From: Aestuariicoccus sp032586235
GTDB taxonomy: Bacteria; Pseudomonadota; Alphaproteobacteria; Rhodobacterales; Rhodobacteraceae
DNA: 64,000 bases
Direction: 5' to 3'
NCBI RefSeq assembly: GCF_032586235.1
Contig: NZ_JAWHTD010000021.1
Location: forward strand, 1 to 64,000
In this document: in pieces, positions 8,896 to 18,343 of the stretch
How the letters are laid out: each line of letters starts with the position of its first letter
Position numbering within the stretch: position 1 is the first letter of the stretch
The notes under the pieces: model-generated
Database searches by the model: none
What the model saw: the letters and a program-made list of their open reading frames with translations, nothing else
What the model was told of the DNA's origin: nothing
Position numbers and translations under genes: made by a program

Positions 8896-10854
8896 ATGCC
8901 CGACGATCTTCTCTCCGGCACCGGCCCGGACGATTACGGCGCCCATTCCATCGAAGTCCTCGAAGGGCTGGAGCCCGTGCGCAAGCGCCCCGGCATGTAT
9001 ATCGGCGGCACCGACGAACGCGCGCTGCATCACTTGGTGGCCGAGGTGCTGGACAACTCGATGGACGAGGCGGTGGCGGGCCACGCCAACCGCATCGAGG
9101 TCGAGCTGCACGACGATTACGCCATCACCATCCGCGACAACGGGCGCGGCATCCCGATCGACCCGCACCCCAAATTCCCTGACAAATCGGCGCTCGAGGT
9201 GATCCTGTGTACCCTGCACGCGGGTGGCAAATTCTCCGGCAAGGCCTACGAGACTTCGGGCGGCCTGCACGGCGTGGGCGCATCGGTGGTGAATGCGCTG
9301 TCGGATTCCATGGTCGTCCAGGTGGCCCGCAACCGCGAGCTCTTTGAACAGCGCTTCTCGCGCGGCATTCCTCTGGGTCCCGTGGCCAAGGTCGGGCAGG
9401 CCCCGAACCGGCGCGGCACCACGGTGACCTTCCATGCCGACCCCGACATCTTTGGCGCGCACCGGTTCAAACCGGCGCGGCTGCTGCAGATGGCGCGCTC
9501 CAAGGCCTACCTCTTCTCCGGGGTCGAGATCCGCTGGAAATCGGCGATTCCCGATGGCGACACCCCGCAAGAGGCCACGTTCCACTTTCCCGGCGGGCTG
9601 TCGGACTACCTGACCGAAACGCTGGGCAATGCCGCGGCCTATGCCGACAGACCCTTCGCCGGCACGGTCGATTTCAGGGAAAAGTTCAACGCTCCGGGCA
9701 AGGTCGAATGGGCGATCAACTGGACCCCGTCGCGCGACGGCTTCATCCAGTCCTATTGCAACACCGTCCCCACGCCCGAGGGCGGCACGCATGAAGCGGG
9801 GTTCTGGGCGGCGATCCTCAAGGGCATCCGCGCCTACGGCGAGCTCGTGAACAACAAGAAGGCCGGGCAAATCACCCGCGACGACCTGCTGACCGGCGGC
9901 TGCGCTTTGGTCTCATGCTTCATCCGCGAACCGGAATTCGTCGGCCAGACCAAGGACCGGCTGGCCACCACCGAAGCGCAGAAACTGGTCGAGGGCGCGG
10001 TGCGCGACCATTTCGACAACTGGCTGGCCTCCGACACCAAATCCGCCGGTGCGATCCTCGATTTCCTGGTGCTACGCGCCGAGGAACGGCTGCGCCGCCG
10101 GCAGGAAAAGGAAACCGCGCGCAAATCGGCGACCAAGAAGCTGCGCCTGCCTGGCAAGCTGACCGATTGCACCGCCAAGAACCGCGCAGGCACCGAATTG
10201 TTCATCGTCGAGGGCGATTCCGCCGGCGGCTCGGCAAAGGGCGCGCGCAACCGCGAAAATCAGGCGCTCTTGCCGCTCAAGGGCAAGATCCTGAACGTGC
10301 TGGGGGCGGCCTCGTCCAAACTGGGGTCCAACGCCGAGATCAGCGATCTCTGCGAGGCGTTGGGCGTCGGCATGGGCACCAAGTTCAACGTCGACGATCT
10401 GCGCTACGACAAGATCATCATCATGACCGACGCCGATGTCGACGGCGCGCATATCGCGTCGCTCTTGATGACCTTCTTCTTCACCCAGATGCGCCCGCTG
10501 ATCGACCAGGGGCACCTCTACCTCGCCTGCCCGCCGCTCTACCGCCTGACCCAGGGCGCGCGCCGCCTCTACGTCGCCGACGACGCCGAGAAAGAGGCAA
10601 TGCTGGCCAAGGGTCTGGGCGGCAAGGGCAAGATCGACGTGCAGCGCTTCAAGGGCCTGGGCGAGATGGACGCCAAGGACCTCAAGGAAACCACGATGGA
10701 CCCGAAGACCCGCAAGCTGATCCGCGTCACCATCGACGAGGATGAGCCCGGCGAAACCGGCGATCTGGTCGAGCGCCTGATGGGCAAGAAACCCGAGCTG
10801 CGGTTTCAGTACATCCAGGAAAACGCCCGGTTCGTCGAGGAACTGGATGTGTGA
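8896..10854 (+). CDS. parE: DNA topoisomerase IV subunit B
   Basis: ATPase subunit of topoisomerase IV, which unlinks daughter chromosomes together with ParC. The 652-residue length is normal. The GHKL ATPase domain shows EVLDNSMDEA, DNGRGIP and SGGLHGVGASVVNALSD within the first 140 residues. The TOPRIM domain starts at about residue 434 with FIVEGDSAGGSAK and has the DADVDGAHI metal site near residue 514. The C-terminus has QRFKGLGEMD. ParE rather than GyrB is favoured by the overall length and the lack of the GyrB insertion. Confidence 0.94.
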   Translation: MPDDLLSGTGPDDYGAHSIEVLEGLEPVRKRPGMYIGGTDERALHHLVAEVLDNSMDEAVAGHANRIEVELHDDYAITIRDNGRGIPIDPHPKFPDKSALEVILCTLHAGGKFSGKAYETSGGLHGVGASVVNALSDSMVVQVARNRELFEQRFSRGIPLGPVAKVGQAPNRRGTTVTFHADPDIFGAHRFKPARLLQMARSKAYLFSGVEIRWKSAIPDGDTPQEATFHFPGGLSDYLTETLGNAAAYADRPFAGTVDFREKFNAPGKVEWAINWTPSRDGFIQSYCNTVPTPEGGTHEAGFWAAILKGIRAYGELVNNKKAGQITRDDLLTGGCALVSCFIREPEFVGQTKDRLATTEAQKLVEGAVRDHFDNWLASDTKSAGAILDFLVLRAEERLRRRQEKETARKSATKKLRLPGKLTDCTAKNRAGTELFIVEGDSAGGSAKGARNRENQALLPLKGKILNVLGAASSKLGSNAEISDLCEALGVGMGTKFNVDDLRYDKIIIMTDADVDGAHIASLLMTFFFTQMRPLIDQGHLYLACPPLYRLTQGARRLYVADDAEKEAMLAKGLGGKGKIDVQRFKGLGEMDAKDLKETTMDPKTRKLIRVTIDEDEPGETGDLVERLMGKKPELRFQYIQENARFVEELDV

Positions 10855-10878
10855 GGCCTGCTCTCGCAGGGCGACATT

Positions 10879-10902
10879 GTCCCGGACCTGATCCGGGACC
10901 TC
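10879..10902 (+). repeat. Palindromic repeat, left arm
   Basis: Contains GTCCCGGACC-TGAT-CCGGGACC. Its reverse complement closely matches the arm at 11108-11131, and the pair is of the same family as the hairpin at 30821-30883. Confidence 0.7.
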
Positions 10903-10921
10903 CACCGAAATTCAATGCGCG

Positions 10922-11097
10922 CCAAGTCGCGGAACAAAGGGCGAAGCCCGCCGCGACCAGCGCCGGACCGTCCCGGCGGTCTGGCGCTCTGTCGACGCGG
11001 GCGCGTCGCTCGTTCTGAGCGATGATCTGGCAAAAATAAAGCGCCTTAGAACAGCCGTTTCTGCGCCAGCCCACGATCCGGCGCTGGTCGCGGCGAC
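10922..11097 (+). repeat. Intergenic structured repeat, copy A
   Basis: About 176 bp, related over its whole length to 41484-41657. It begins AAGTCGCGGAA and has 15-bp inner inverted repeats GCCGCGACCAGCGCC/GGCGCTGGTCGCGGC near its ends. An inner hairpin at 10959-10988 has 12-bp arms AGCGCCGGACCG and CGGTCTGGCGCT with a TCCCGG loop. A conserved AATAAAGCGC follows in the middle. Compared with copy B the hairpin differs by one compensatory pair and one G-U/A-U change, so the fold is maintained. No coding capacity. Confidence 0.8.
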
Positions 11098-11107
11098 GGC
11101 GAGCTAC

Positions 11108-11131
11108 GAGGCCCCGGATCTGGTCCGGGGC
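11108..11131 (-). repeat. Palindromic repeat, right arm
   Basis: Contains GGCCCCGGATC-TGGTCCGGGG, an inverted relative of the 10879-10902 arm. The arms are 205 bp apart here, but only 15 bp apart in the family member at 30821-30883. Confidence 0.7.
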
Positions 11132-11162
11132 TGTGTTTGCGCGGACGGTCACCGTAGCGCCA

Positions 11163-12662
11163 TCACGACGCGTACATCACCCCCCAACGATCGATCAGCG
11201 CCTGCTGCAGCTTCTTCGCCCTAACGTTCCAGCTACGCGCGCCTTCGGGCCGTTCGCGCTCTGCCTTCGTCAGCCCCGCGCGGCGCTCGATGTCTGCGGC
11301 GAAGATAGCGAAGGCCAGTTCGCGGCCGTCCGGCAGGTCGATGAACCCGCCCAGCCCGCTCACGAAATTCAGCGTCCCGGTCTTGGCGTGCACGCTCAGC
11401 GGATGGTCCTCGACGAGGTTGCGCGCGTCGTCGCGCATCTTGATCTTTTTAAGCAGGGGTTTCAGCCCCATCCGCCCGCGCACCGCCACCAGCGCGCGGC
11501 ACATATCCGCAGCCGAGATGCGGCTGGCGTCGCCTAGGCCAGAGTGGTCCACCAGGGCGGCGCTTTTCAGGCCCAGGTCCGAGATCGCCCAGGCGTTCAT
11601 CGCGGCGGCGGATTGCGCCAGCGTCTCGGCCACGCCCCCGATCGCCTTGGTGGTCGACAGCCCGACCACCTCGGCCGTCAGGTTTGTGGAATATTTCAGC
11701 ATGTCGCGCAGGATGATCCGCAACGGCGGGCTTTCATGCGTGGCGAGCGTGGCGCCCTTCGGTTCGGTCTCGGCCATCGCGGGCGTTTTCAGAACGATCC
11801 CGTGCGCGCGCGCGAAAGTCTGGAACACCTCGCCCGCGTAAAGCGCCGGTTTGCGCACCGGCAGCCAGCGCGCCCCGCCCTTGCCCAGCGCCCCTTTCGC
11901 CACAGTCCAATCGTCGTGCCCGCCCGCATCCGCGTAGGTGTAGACCGGCGTGCTGCGCGCCACAACCGACATGCGCGCCATGCTCACGTCGGGCCGGTGG
12001 GTCGCCGACCGTGCGTCCATCGTCACGTCATAGCCCTTGCCGCCGCGCCGCCATTCGAAATGTACGCGGTTGTAATTCAGGTTCAGGCTCGAGATTGCCG
12101 GGGAATAGCCGACATGATCGGGCTGGCCGGCGTCGATCGTCCGCAGATAGGGCAATGCGCCGTCCCAGAGCAGAAACCGTCCCTTCACCTCGCGAATGCC
12201 GGCCGCCTTCAGATCGGCGGCAAGCGCGGCGAGATTGTCGGTCTCCAGCACTGGATCCCCGCCGCCCACAAGCGCGAGATCGCCTGCGACGACACCATCC
12301 GTGACCGGGCCCGTGGCGACCAGGCGAGTGACGAAGTGGTGCGCCGGACCGAGATGATGCAGCGCATACGCCGCGGTCAGCGCCTTGGCCACGCTGGCGG
12401 GCGGAAGGCCGGTGGCGCCCTGCCGCTCTTCAAGCGTCTCGCCGGTCGCCACGTCCGCCACGGCAAAGCCGACCGCGCCGTCCAGCCTGGCCGCTTCGAT
12501 CAGGGCTTCGGCGCTCGGCAGGGTCTTGCGTCCGAAATCGGCGCCGCGGGCGGCCGGACGCAGCGAGGTGAGCGGCGGATTGGCCCAGAGCGGCTGCGCG
12601 GCCGCCAGCGTCGCGGCGGCCCCGGTCAGCAGAAAGGCGCGGCGTGAGAACCTGTGTGTCAT
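11163..12662 (-). CDS. dacB: D-alanyl-D-alanine carboxypeptidase/endopeptidase, PBP4 (DacB) type
   Basis: Periplasmic penicillin-binding protein that trims peptidoglycan peptides (S13 family). The 499-residue product has a signal peptide with a twin-arginine-like start (FSRRAFLLTG) and an Ala-rich core. All three active-site motifs are present: SxxK as PPASVAKALT near residue 90, SxN as KYSTNLTAE, and KTG as HAKTGTLNFVSG. A large inserted domain separates the first two, as in PBP4. It is convergent with parE and runs in the same direction as nadD upstream. Confidence 0.94.
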   Translation of the reverse strand: MTHRFSRRAFLLTGAAATLAAAQPLWANPPLTSLRPAARGADFGRKTLPSAEALIEAARLDGAVGFAVADVATGETLEERQGATGLPPASVAKALTAAYALHHLGPAHHFVTRLVATGPVTDGVVAGDLALVGGGDPVLETDNLAALAADLKAAGIREVKGRFLLWDGALPYLRTIDAGQPDHVGYSPAISSLNLNYNRVHFEWRRGGKGYDVTMDARSATHRPDVSMARMSVVARSTPVYTYADAGGHDDWTVAKGALGKGGARWLPVRKPALYAGEVFQTFARAHGIVLKTPAMAETEPKGATLATHESPPLRIILRDMLKYSTNLTAEVVGLSTTKAIGGVAETLAQSAAAMNAWAISDLGLKSAALVDHSGLGDASRISAADMCRALVAVRGRMGLKPLLKKIKMRDDARNLVEDHPLSVHAKTGTLNFVSGLGGFIDLPDGRELAFAIFAADIERRAGLTKAERERPEGARSWNVRAKKLQQALIDRWGVMYAS

Positions 12663-12741
12663 GGCGCGATCTAAGCTCAGCGCTTGGGCCGGGGCAAGGG
12701 CCCGAACGCCGCAGCTTGCGAGGGTCGCGCGCCCACTGGCG

Positions 12742-13395
12742 TCAATCGCCTGCTCTGCCCAGAGGCATCGCCGCGGGCCAGTGACCGGCCGCGCGGATGC
12801 GCGTGGAACTGAGCGGAATCATCGGCACATTCACAAAGCACCATGCCGGCGGGGCAGCGGCGGGCAGAAGCCGCGACGCGCGCGCGGAGAGACGGGCGCA
12901 CCGGAAGACCCGCGCCGCCTTGGACATGCGCCCGGAAATGCGGTCGCCGGGGCGCGCCAGAACGCCGACGGGCACGTCGTTCAAAATCTTCTGCCAGTCG
13001 CGCCAGCGGTGTATCTGCGCCAGGTTGTCCGCGCCCATCAGCCAGACGAAGCTTATGCCGGGATGCAGGCGCCTAAGCAGGGCCAGGGTCTCGGCGGTAT
13101 AGCGCGTGTCCGCGCGGCTTTCGAAGTCGCTGACACAGATGCGCGGATGCCCCCCGAGTACCTGTCGCGCCTTGTCCATGCGGTCGGCCAGCGAGGCGGG
13201 CTCCTGGGTCTTGAGCGGGTTCATCGGGCTGACCAGCCAGACGACGCGATCGAGACCGAACCGGCGCAGGGCCTCTTTCGAGATATGCACATGCCCGGCA
13301 TGGGCTGGATTGAACGACCCGCCCAGAAGACCGACGCGGGCACCGCGCGGCAGCGGCAGCCGCAGGGCCTGTCCACAACAGTGCTGATCCTGCAT
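12742..13395 (-). CDS. nadD: Nicotinate-nucleotide adenylyltransferase
   Basis: Joins nicotinate mononucleotide and ATP to make deamido-NAD in NAD synthesis. The 217-residue protein shows the nucleotidyltransferase motif GGSFNPAHAGH at about residue 24 and the second motif SSTRIRA near the C-terminus. WLMGADNLAQIHRWRDW lies in between, as in the family. ATG 13395 is taken as start; a start 7 codons upstream is possible. Its usual partners rsfS/rlmH do not follow here; dacB does. Confidence 0.93.
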   Translation of the reverse strand: MQDQHCCGQALRLPLPRGARVGLLGGSFNPAHAGHVHISKEALRRFGLDRVVWLVSPMNPLKTQEPASLADRMDKARQVLGGHPRICVSDFESRADTRYTAETLALLRRLHPGISFVWLMGADNLAQIHRWRDWQKILNDVPVGVLARPGDRISGRMSKAARVFRCARLSARASRLLPAAAPPAWCFVNVPMIPLSSTRIRAAGHWPAAMPLGRAGD

Positions 13396-13502
13396 ATTTA
13401 TCGGCAAACACGGCATTTGCGCAAAAAGACATCAACCCCGGCCGAGTGCAAGCGCCATATGTCCGCGGCCGGCCGAGCGCGGGCGGCGCGGCCCGGGATG
13501 GG

Positions 13503-15899
13503 TCAGAACTCCTCCCAGATGCCCGCCGCCTGCGCTCCGTTGGCCGCTCTTGCAGGCCGCTCGACCGGCAGTGGAGTGGCGGGAACAGCGATCTCTTCCT
13601 CGAAGGCGGCGAGGGCCGGTTCGGGGTCGATGCCGACATCCTCCCAGTCAGGGCTGAGCGGCACGTCGGACGCGGCCGTGCCTTCGAAATGGCTGACCAG
13701 TTCGCGCAGGTCCATGGATTTCTTCAACAGGGTCCGGCTGGCGTCGGCGCTGTCGCTGACCATGCTGGCGTTTTTCTGGGTCACGTCGTCCAGCATGACG
13801 ATGCCCGTATTGATTTCCGACAGACCGTTGGATTGATCGGACGCGGCGCTGGCTATTTCGCGTGCCTGAACCGCGACCGCGCGCACCTCGGTCAGGATCT
13901 GATCGATGGACTGGCCCAGTTCCGAGACCAGCTTGACCCCGTTGCTGACATTGTTGTTGGAATTCACGATCAGGTTCCGGATCTCGCCCGCGCTGTCCGA
14001 AGAACGCTGCGCCAGCGCGCGCACCTCGCTTGCGACCACGGCAAAGCCGCGGCCCACCTCGCCTGCCCGGGCGGCCTCGACCCCGGCATTGAGCGCAAGC
14101 AGATTGGTCTGGAAGGCGATATCCTCCATCACCTGGATGATCTGGCCAATCTGCTTGGAGGAATCCTCGATATTGCCCATCGCTTCGACGGCGCGCGAGC
14201 GCACCTCGTCACCGCGTTCGGCCACGTCGCGGGCGGTATCGATGGCCGAGACAATGTCGTTCGCACCCTGCGCCGTTCCCTGCACGCTGGCCGTGATCTC
14301 TTCCATGGCGGCGGCGGTCTCTTCCAGCGTGGCGGCCTGGTTTTCGGTGCGCTGGGACAATTCCTCGGCCCCCGAGGACAGGGTGCGGGCGTCGCTGTCG
14401 ATGGCCAGAGACGTGGCCTGCATCTGCTCGATGATGTCGCGCAGCGCGTCCACCGTAACGTTGAAATCCGCGCGCAGGCTTTCGTATTCGGCATCGAGTT
14501 CGCTGTCGATGGCGCAATCCAGCTTGCCCGCGGCCAGCGCGTTGAGCGACTCGCTCAGCCGCTCGATCACTTCGTTCTGCGCCTGCGCGCGCTCGACCGC
14601 GCCGTCCTGCGCCTCGCGCCCCTTGGTAAGGTCGTCCCGCAAACCCTTGAGCGCCCTGGCGATGGCCCCGACCTCGTCGCCGGTTTTGGTTTCGGGAATG
14701 TCGGTGTCGTAATCCCCCTTCATCATCCGGTCCACCGCCTCGGCGATTCTGGTGACGCGGGCGGTCAGCAACTGCGTCAGCCAATATGACAACAATGCGA
14801 CGACCGACAGGACAATGCCGATCTCGATCATCATGCTCGTCCGCAGCGCGTGCTGCGCCGCAAAGGCCTCATCCATGTCCTGTTCCAGGATGATCGACCA
14901 TTTCGTCCCAGCCACCTCCAACGGTTCCGTCACGGCCAGCACCGAATCGCCCGCGATGCCGGGAACGTCCTCGAAAATCGCGTTTTCCAGCCGCATCGCC
15001 GTCTCGAGTTGCGGCGTCGGCGGCGCGGGCTCCAGCACGGCGGGCGCGCCGGGCCGGTCCAGACTGCTGCGCATCTCGCCGCCGGTGCTGACCGCATAGG
15101 CGATCCCGGTCTCGCCCAGCGCGTCGGAATCCGTAAGAATGCGCGCGATCTCGGAAATCGGCATCTGAACCGCGATCACACCGATCCGGTTGTCCAGATG
15201 ATCGAAAACCGGCATGGCGATGAACTTGGCCGGAGCGCCGTTGCTGGGCGCATAGGCAGAGAATTCCTCGTATTGCGCGGCGAGCGGCGGCGCCGCCATC
15301 GCCGCGCGAAAGACCCGGCCCAGGCCGGAGTCGCGATACGGCCCGTCAGCGAAATTGGTGGCGAAATCGGTCTCTTTGAACACCGAATAGACAAGGTTGC
15401 CATCGGTATCGAAGAGGAACACATCGTAAAAGCCACGCTCTTTCAAAATGGTGCGGAAGCCCGGATGAAAACGCGCATGCACCTGCGACCAGAGCGACCC
15501 GTCTGCGGCAGTGTCGAGCATATCTTTCGACCCGACCGGATTGGGATTGTCGTCGATGTACAGCCGTTGCAGCTTTTCGGTGGGCTGATCGCCCAGAAAC
15601 ACCCATCCTTGCGAAAAGCTGGTCAGCGCGTCGCGGGTGGCAAACCCGGTGGACAGGATGCGCAGATCCTCTTCGATCCCCTCGGCCCATTCAGTGAGAG
15701 CGATGCGGCGTCCTTCGATCACGCTGTGGAACTTGGCGATTCGTTCCTGGTAAAGCGCGCTGGAGGCCTGATGATCGGTAAAATGCATCGCCGCGAGCAC
15801 CACCAAAAGCGTGGGCACGGCGATCTGGATCGGAAACCGGTGCCGGATCGACATGCGCCGCCACATGCTGCGTTTCTTGACCGTGTTCTGCTCTGCCAT
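13503..15899 (-). CDS. Methyl-accepting chemotaxis protein with Cache-type sensor and WEEF tail
   Basis: Transmembrane chemoreceptor of 798 residues. TM1 (about 22-42) is followed by a large periplasmic sensor (about 43-340) with cache-like segments, TM2 (IGIVLSVVALLSYWL, near 350), HAMP (about 370-420), then the signalling domain with the highly conserved hairpin AFQTNLLALNAGVEAARAGE. The last residues are GIWEEF, fitting the WxxF pentapeptide that tethers the methyltransferase CheR in some receptors. The ligand is unknown. GGAGG precedes the ATG. No other chemotaxis genes are nearby. Confidence 0.92.
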   Translation of the reverse strand: MAEQNTVKKRSMWRRMSIRHRFPIQIAVPTLLVVLAAMHFTDHQASSALYQERIAKFHSVIEGRRIALTEWAEGIEEDLRILSTGFATRDALTSFSQGWVFLGDQPTEKLQRLYIDDNPNPVGSKDMLDTAADGSLWSQVHARFHPGFRTILKERGFYDVFLFDTDGNLVYSVFKETDFATNFADGPYRDSGLGRVFRAAMAAPPLAAQYEEFSAYAPSNGAPAKFIAMPVFDHLDNRIGVIAVQMPISEIARILTDSDALGETGIAYAVSTGGEMRSSLDRPGAPAVLEPAPPTPQLETAMRLENAIFEDVPGIAGDSVLAVTEPLEVAGTKWSIILEQDMDEAFAAQHALRTSMMIEIGIVLSVVALLSYWLTQLLTARVTRIAEAVDRMMKGDYDTDIPETKTGDEVGAIARALKGLRDDLTKGREAQDGAVERAQAQNEVIERLSESLNALAAGKLDCAIDSELDAEYESLRADFNVTVDALRDIIEQMQATSLAIDSDARTLSSGAEELSQRTENQAATLEETAAAMEEITASVQGTAQGANDIVSAIDTARDVAERGDEVRSRAVEAMGNIEDSSKQIGQIIQVMEDIAFQTNLLALNAGVEAARAGEVGRGFAVVASEVRALAQRSSDSAGEIRNLIVNSNNNVSNGVKLVSELGQSIDQILTEVRAVAVQAREIASAASDQSNGLSEINTGIVMLDDVTQKNASMVSDSADASRTLLKKSMDLRELVSHFEGTAASDVPLSPDWEDVGIDPEPALAAFEEEIAVPATPLPVERPARAANGAQAAGIWEEF

Positions 15900-16069
15900 C
15901 CGAGGCCTCCGTCCGCACCGCGCCCCGCGAGGGTCCGCATTTCAGTCCGCAAACCCATTAGCAGGGCGAATCTTGCGGTCAGGTTAAAGGCTAGCCAAGG
16001 CCGCGCGGGCGATTGCAAAGCCGCGTCCGCCCGAGTACACCGGCGCGAGACCGAGCAGGGAGAATTTCG

Positions 16070-17725
16070 ATGGCGTCCTATCAGTACGTTTACCATATGG
16101 ATGGCGTGTCCAAGACCTATCCGGGTGGCAAGAAGTGCTTTGAAAACATTCGCCTTTCCTTTCTTCCGGGCGTGAAGATCGGTGTTGTCGGCGTCAATGG
16201 CTCCGGTAAATCGACGCTGATGCGGATCATGGCGGGGATCGACAAGGATTACACTGGCGAGGCCTGGGCCGCCGAGGGCGCGCGCGTGGGCTACCTGCCG
16301 CAGGAACCCGAGCTCGACGCGTCGAAGACCGTGCGCGAAAACGTCATGGACGGGGTCGCCGAGAAGCAGGCCAAGCTCGACCGGTTCAACGAGCTGGCGA
16401 TGAACTATTCCGACGAGACCGCCGATGAGATGGCGGCGCTGCAGGACCAGATCGACAGCGAGAACCTGTGGGATCTGGACGCCCAGATCGACGTCGCGAT
16501 GGAGGCCCTGCGCTGCCCGGCGGACGATGCCGACGTGACCACGCTTTCAGGCGGCGAAAAGCGCCGTGTGGCGCTCTGCAAGCTGCTCCTGGAAGCTCCG
16601 GACATGCTGCTGCTGGACGAACCGACCAACCATCTCGACGCCGAGACCATCGCCTGGCTGCAGAACCACCTGATCGAATACAAGGGCACGATCCTGATCG
16701 TGACCCACGACCGTTACTTCCTCGACAGCATCACCGGCTGGATCCTCGAGCTCGACCGCGGGCGCGGCATCCCCTACGAGGGCAATTATTCCAGCTGGCT
16801 GGAGCAAAAGGCCAAGCGGCTCGCCCACGAGGCGCGCGAAGACAAGGCCCGCCAGAAGACGCTGGAGCGCGAGCTGGAATGGATGCGCCAGGGCGCCAAG
16901 GCCCGGCAGGCCAAGTCCAAGGCGCGGATCCAGGCTTATGAAGAGCTGGCCGGCCAGTCCGAGCGCGAACGCGTGGGCCGCGCGCAGATCGTTATTCCCA
17001 ACGGTGCGCGGCTGGGCGGCAAGGTGATCGAGGTCAATGGGCTGAAAAAGGCCATGGGCGACAAGCTGCTGATCGAGGATCTGAGCTTTTCGCTGCCGCC
17101 GGGCGGGATCGTCGGCGTGATCGGTCCCAACGGCGCGGGCAAGTCGACGCTTTTCAAGATGCTGACCGGGCAGGAAAAACCCGACGCAGGCACAATCGAA
17201 TACGGCGACACCGTGCAACTGAGCTATGTCGACCAGTCGCGCGACGATCTCGATCCGCAGGCCACTGTCTGGGAGGCGATCTCGGGCGGGGCCGAGATCA
17301 TCCAGCTGGGCGACGCGCAGATGAATTCGCGCGCTTATTGCGGGGCGTTCAACTTCAAGGGCGGCGACCAGCAGAAGAAGGTCGGGCTGCTGTCGGGCGG
17401 TGAACGCAACCGGGTGCACATGGCGCGGCTGCTGAAGTCGGGCGGCAATGTGCTGCTGCTCGACGAACCGACCAACGATCTGGACGTCGAGACGCTGCGC
17501 GCGCTCGAGGACGCGCTGGTGGATTTCGCAGGCTGCGCGGTCGTGATCTCGCACGACCGCTTTTTCCTCGACCGGATCTGTACGCATATGCTGGCCTTCG
17601 AAGGCGAGGCGCATGTGGAATGGTTCGAAGGCAACTTCGAGGATTACGAGGAAGACAAGAAACGCCGCCTGGGCGCCGACGCGCTGGAGCCGAGACGGGT
17701 GAAATTCAAGAAATTCACCCGCTGA
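16070..17725 (+). CDS. ettA: Energy-dependent translational throttle ABC-F protein EttA
   Basis: Cytoplasmic ABC-F ATPase that binds the ribosomal E site and links translation to ATP level. The 551 residues match EttA length. There are two ABC domains: Walker A GVNGSGKST (near 44) with signature LSGGEKRRVAL and LLLDEPTNHLDAET, and Walker A GPNGAGKST with LLSGGERNRVHM and LLLDEPTNDLDVET. A charged arm/linker rich in Lys/Arg lies between them (near 250-300). ATG 16070 after GGGAG gives the family start MASYQYVYHMDGV. Confidence 0.95.
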   Translation: MASYQYVYHMDGVSKTYPGGKKCFENIRLSFLPGVKIGVVGVNGSGKSTLMRIMAGIDKDYTGEAWAAEGARVGYLPQEPELDASKTVRENVMDGVAEKQAKLDRFNELAMNYSDETADEMAALQDQIDSENLWDLDAQIDVAMEALRCPADDADVTTLSGGEKRRVALCKLLLEAPDMLLLDEPTNHLDAETIAWLQNHLIEYKGTILIVTHDRYFLDSITGWILELDRGRGIPYEGNYSSWLEQKAKRLAHEAREDKARQKTLERELEWMRQGAKARQAKSKARIQAYEELAGQSERERVGRAQIVIPNGARLGGKVIEVNGLKKAMGDKLLIEDLSFSLPPGGIVGVIGPNGAGKSTLFKMLTGQEKPDAGTIEYGDTVQLSYVDQSRDDLDPQATVWEAISGGAEIIQLGDAQMNSRAYCGAFNFKGGDQQKKVGLLSGGERNRVHMARLLKSGGNVLLLDEPTNDLDVETLRALEDALVDFAGCAVVISHDRFFLDRICTHMLAFEGEAHVEWFEGNFEDYEEDKKRRLGADALEPRRVKFKKFTR

Positions 17726-17739
17726 CAGGTACCGACACC

Positions 17740-17763
17740 GTAGGGTGCGCATTCATTGCGCAC
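17740..17763 (+). repeat. REP palindrome 1
   Basis: Begins GTAGGGTGCGCATTCA and closes with TGCGCAC, so GTGCGCA-type arms enclose the ATTCAT core. Same orientation as REP 3 and inverted to REP 2. It sits 14 bp after ettA and may serve in its transcript end. Confidence 0.85.
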
Positions 17764-17789
17764 CTGCCCCCCCGGTTCATACGGGCCCG

Positions 17790-17813
17790 GTGCGCAGTGA
17801 ATGCGCACCCTAC
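17790..17813 (-). repeat. REP palindrome 2
   Basis: Inverse orientation of REP 1, reading GTGCGCAGTGAATGCGCACC on the plus strand and ending CTAC. It overlaps the stop codon of the RAYT gene (TAG at 17812-17810). Confidence 0.85.
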
Positions 17814-18295
17814 GCCGCCGCACCGGACGCAATATCCCGCGCCCGGTGGATCGACGAATACAACCAATCCTCCGGGCGCGCGACCAGCCCGTGTTTCACC
17901 GGGTCCTCGTGGCAACAGGCCACCGCCTCGGCCAGGGCCGCCGGCCCGCGCAGATGATGTTCCCAGAATCGCCGCTGCCACAGCCCACGCTCACGCCGCG
18001 CGACATGGCTGAGCCGTCGCGGTCCAGGCTCCATCTGCCGCGAAAAGCGTGCCTTGATCACCGACCAGCGGGTCGAAAAATCCGCATCCCCGGGCGGCAG
18101 CTTCCAGATCATGTGCAGATGATCGGGCAAAACGACACAAGCCTCGATGCGAAACGGCCGTTCCACCATCGTCTGGCGCACGGCCTGCCGCAGCAGGCCG
18201 ATATTGCCGGTAAGATGCGACGCGCCGCGCTCGTTCAAGGCGACGGTGAAGAAGATGCAGGCGCCAGGCCTGTCGGGGCGAAGATAATTCGGCAT
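17810..18295 (-). CDS. REP-associated tyrosine transposase (RAYT), catalytic Tyr replaced
   Basis: IS200/IS605-like HUH endonuclease relative of 161 residues, starting MPNYLRPDRPGACIFFTV as typical RAYTs do. The HUH metal site is HLH at residues 59-61 (LPDHLHMIW). The family motif YIHxNPVKHGLV, whose Tyr is the expected nucleophile, reads CCHEDPVKHGLV at residues 127-138: Cys127 stands where Tyr is expected, and Asp where Asn is. WLYSSIH follows. REP palindromes lie just after and before the gene. ATG 18295 is chosen over GTG 18301. The protein may be inactive or altered; that is inference. Confidence 0.88.
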   Translation of the reverse strand: MPNYLRPDRPGACIFFTVALNERGASHLTGNIGLLRQAVRQTMVERPFRIEACVVLPDHLHMIWKLPPGDADFSTRWSVIKARFSRQMEPGPRRLSHVARRERGLWQRRFWEHHLRGPAALAEAVACCHEDPVKHGLVARPEDWLYSSIHRARDIASGAAA

Positions 18296-18343
18296 GCCCA
18301 CACAATGCCCGGCACATGGTTAAGAAAGCCTTGTCCCGCCCCC

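Larger units (their letters stand above)
10855..11162. other. 308-bp intergenic region filled by repeats
   Basis: Lies between the convergent genes parE and dacB. It contains two arms of an alphaproteobacterial-type palindrome (10879-10902 and 11108-11131) and, between them, copy A of a roughly 175-bp repeat (10922-11097). No open frame with coding character was seen. Confidence 0.75.

Noticed and set aside
10959..10988. The strong hairpin as the terminator of parE
   Set aside because: It is 105 bp after the stop, has no T run, and recurs with its whole 175-bp surroundings at 41522-41551, so it is part of a repeat.
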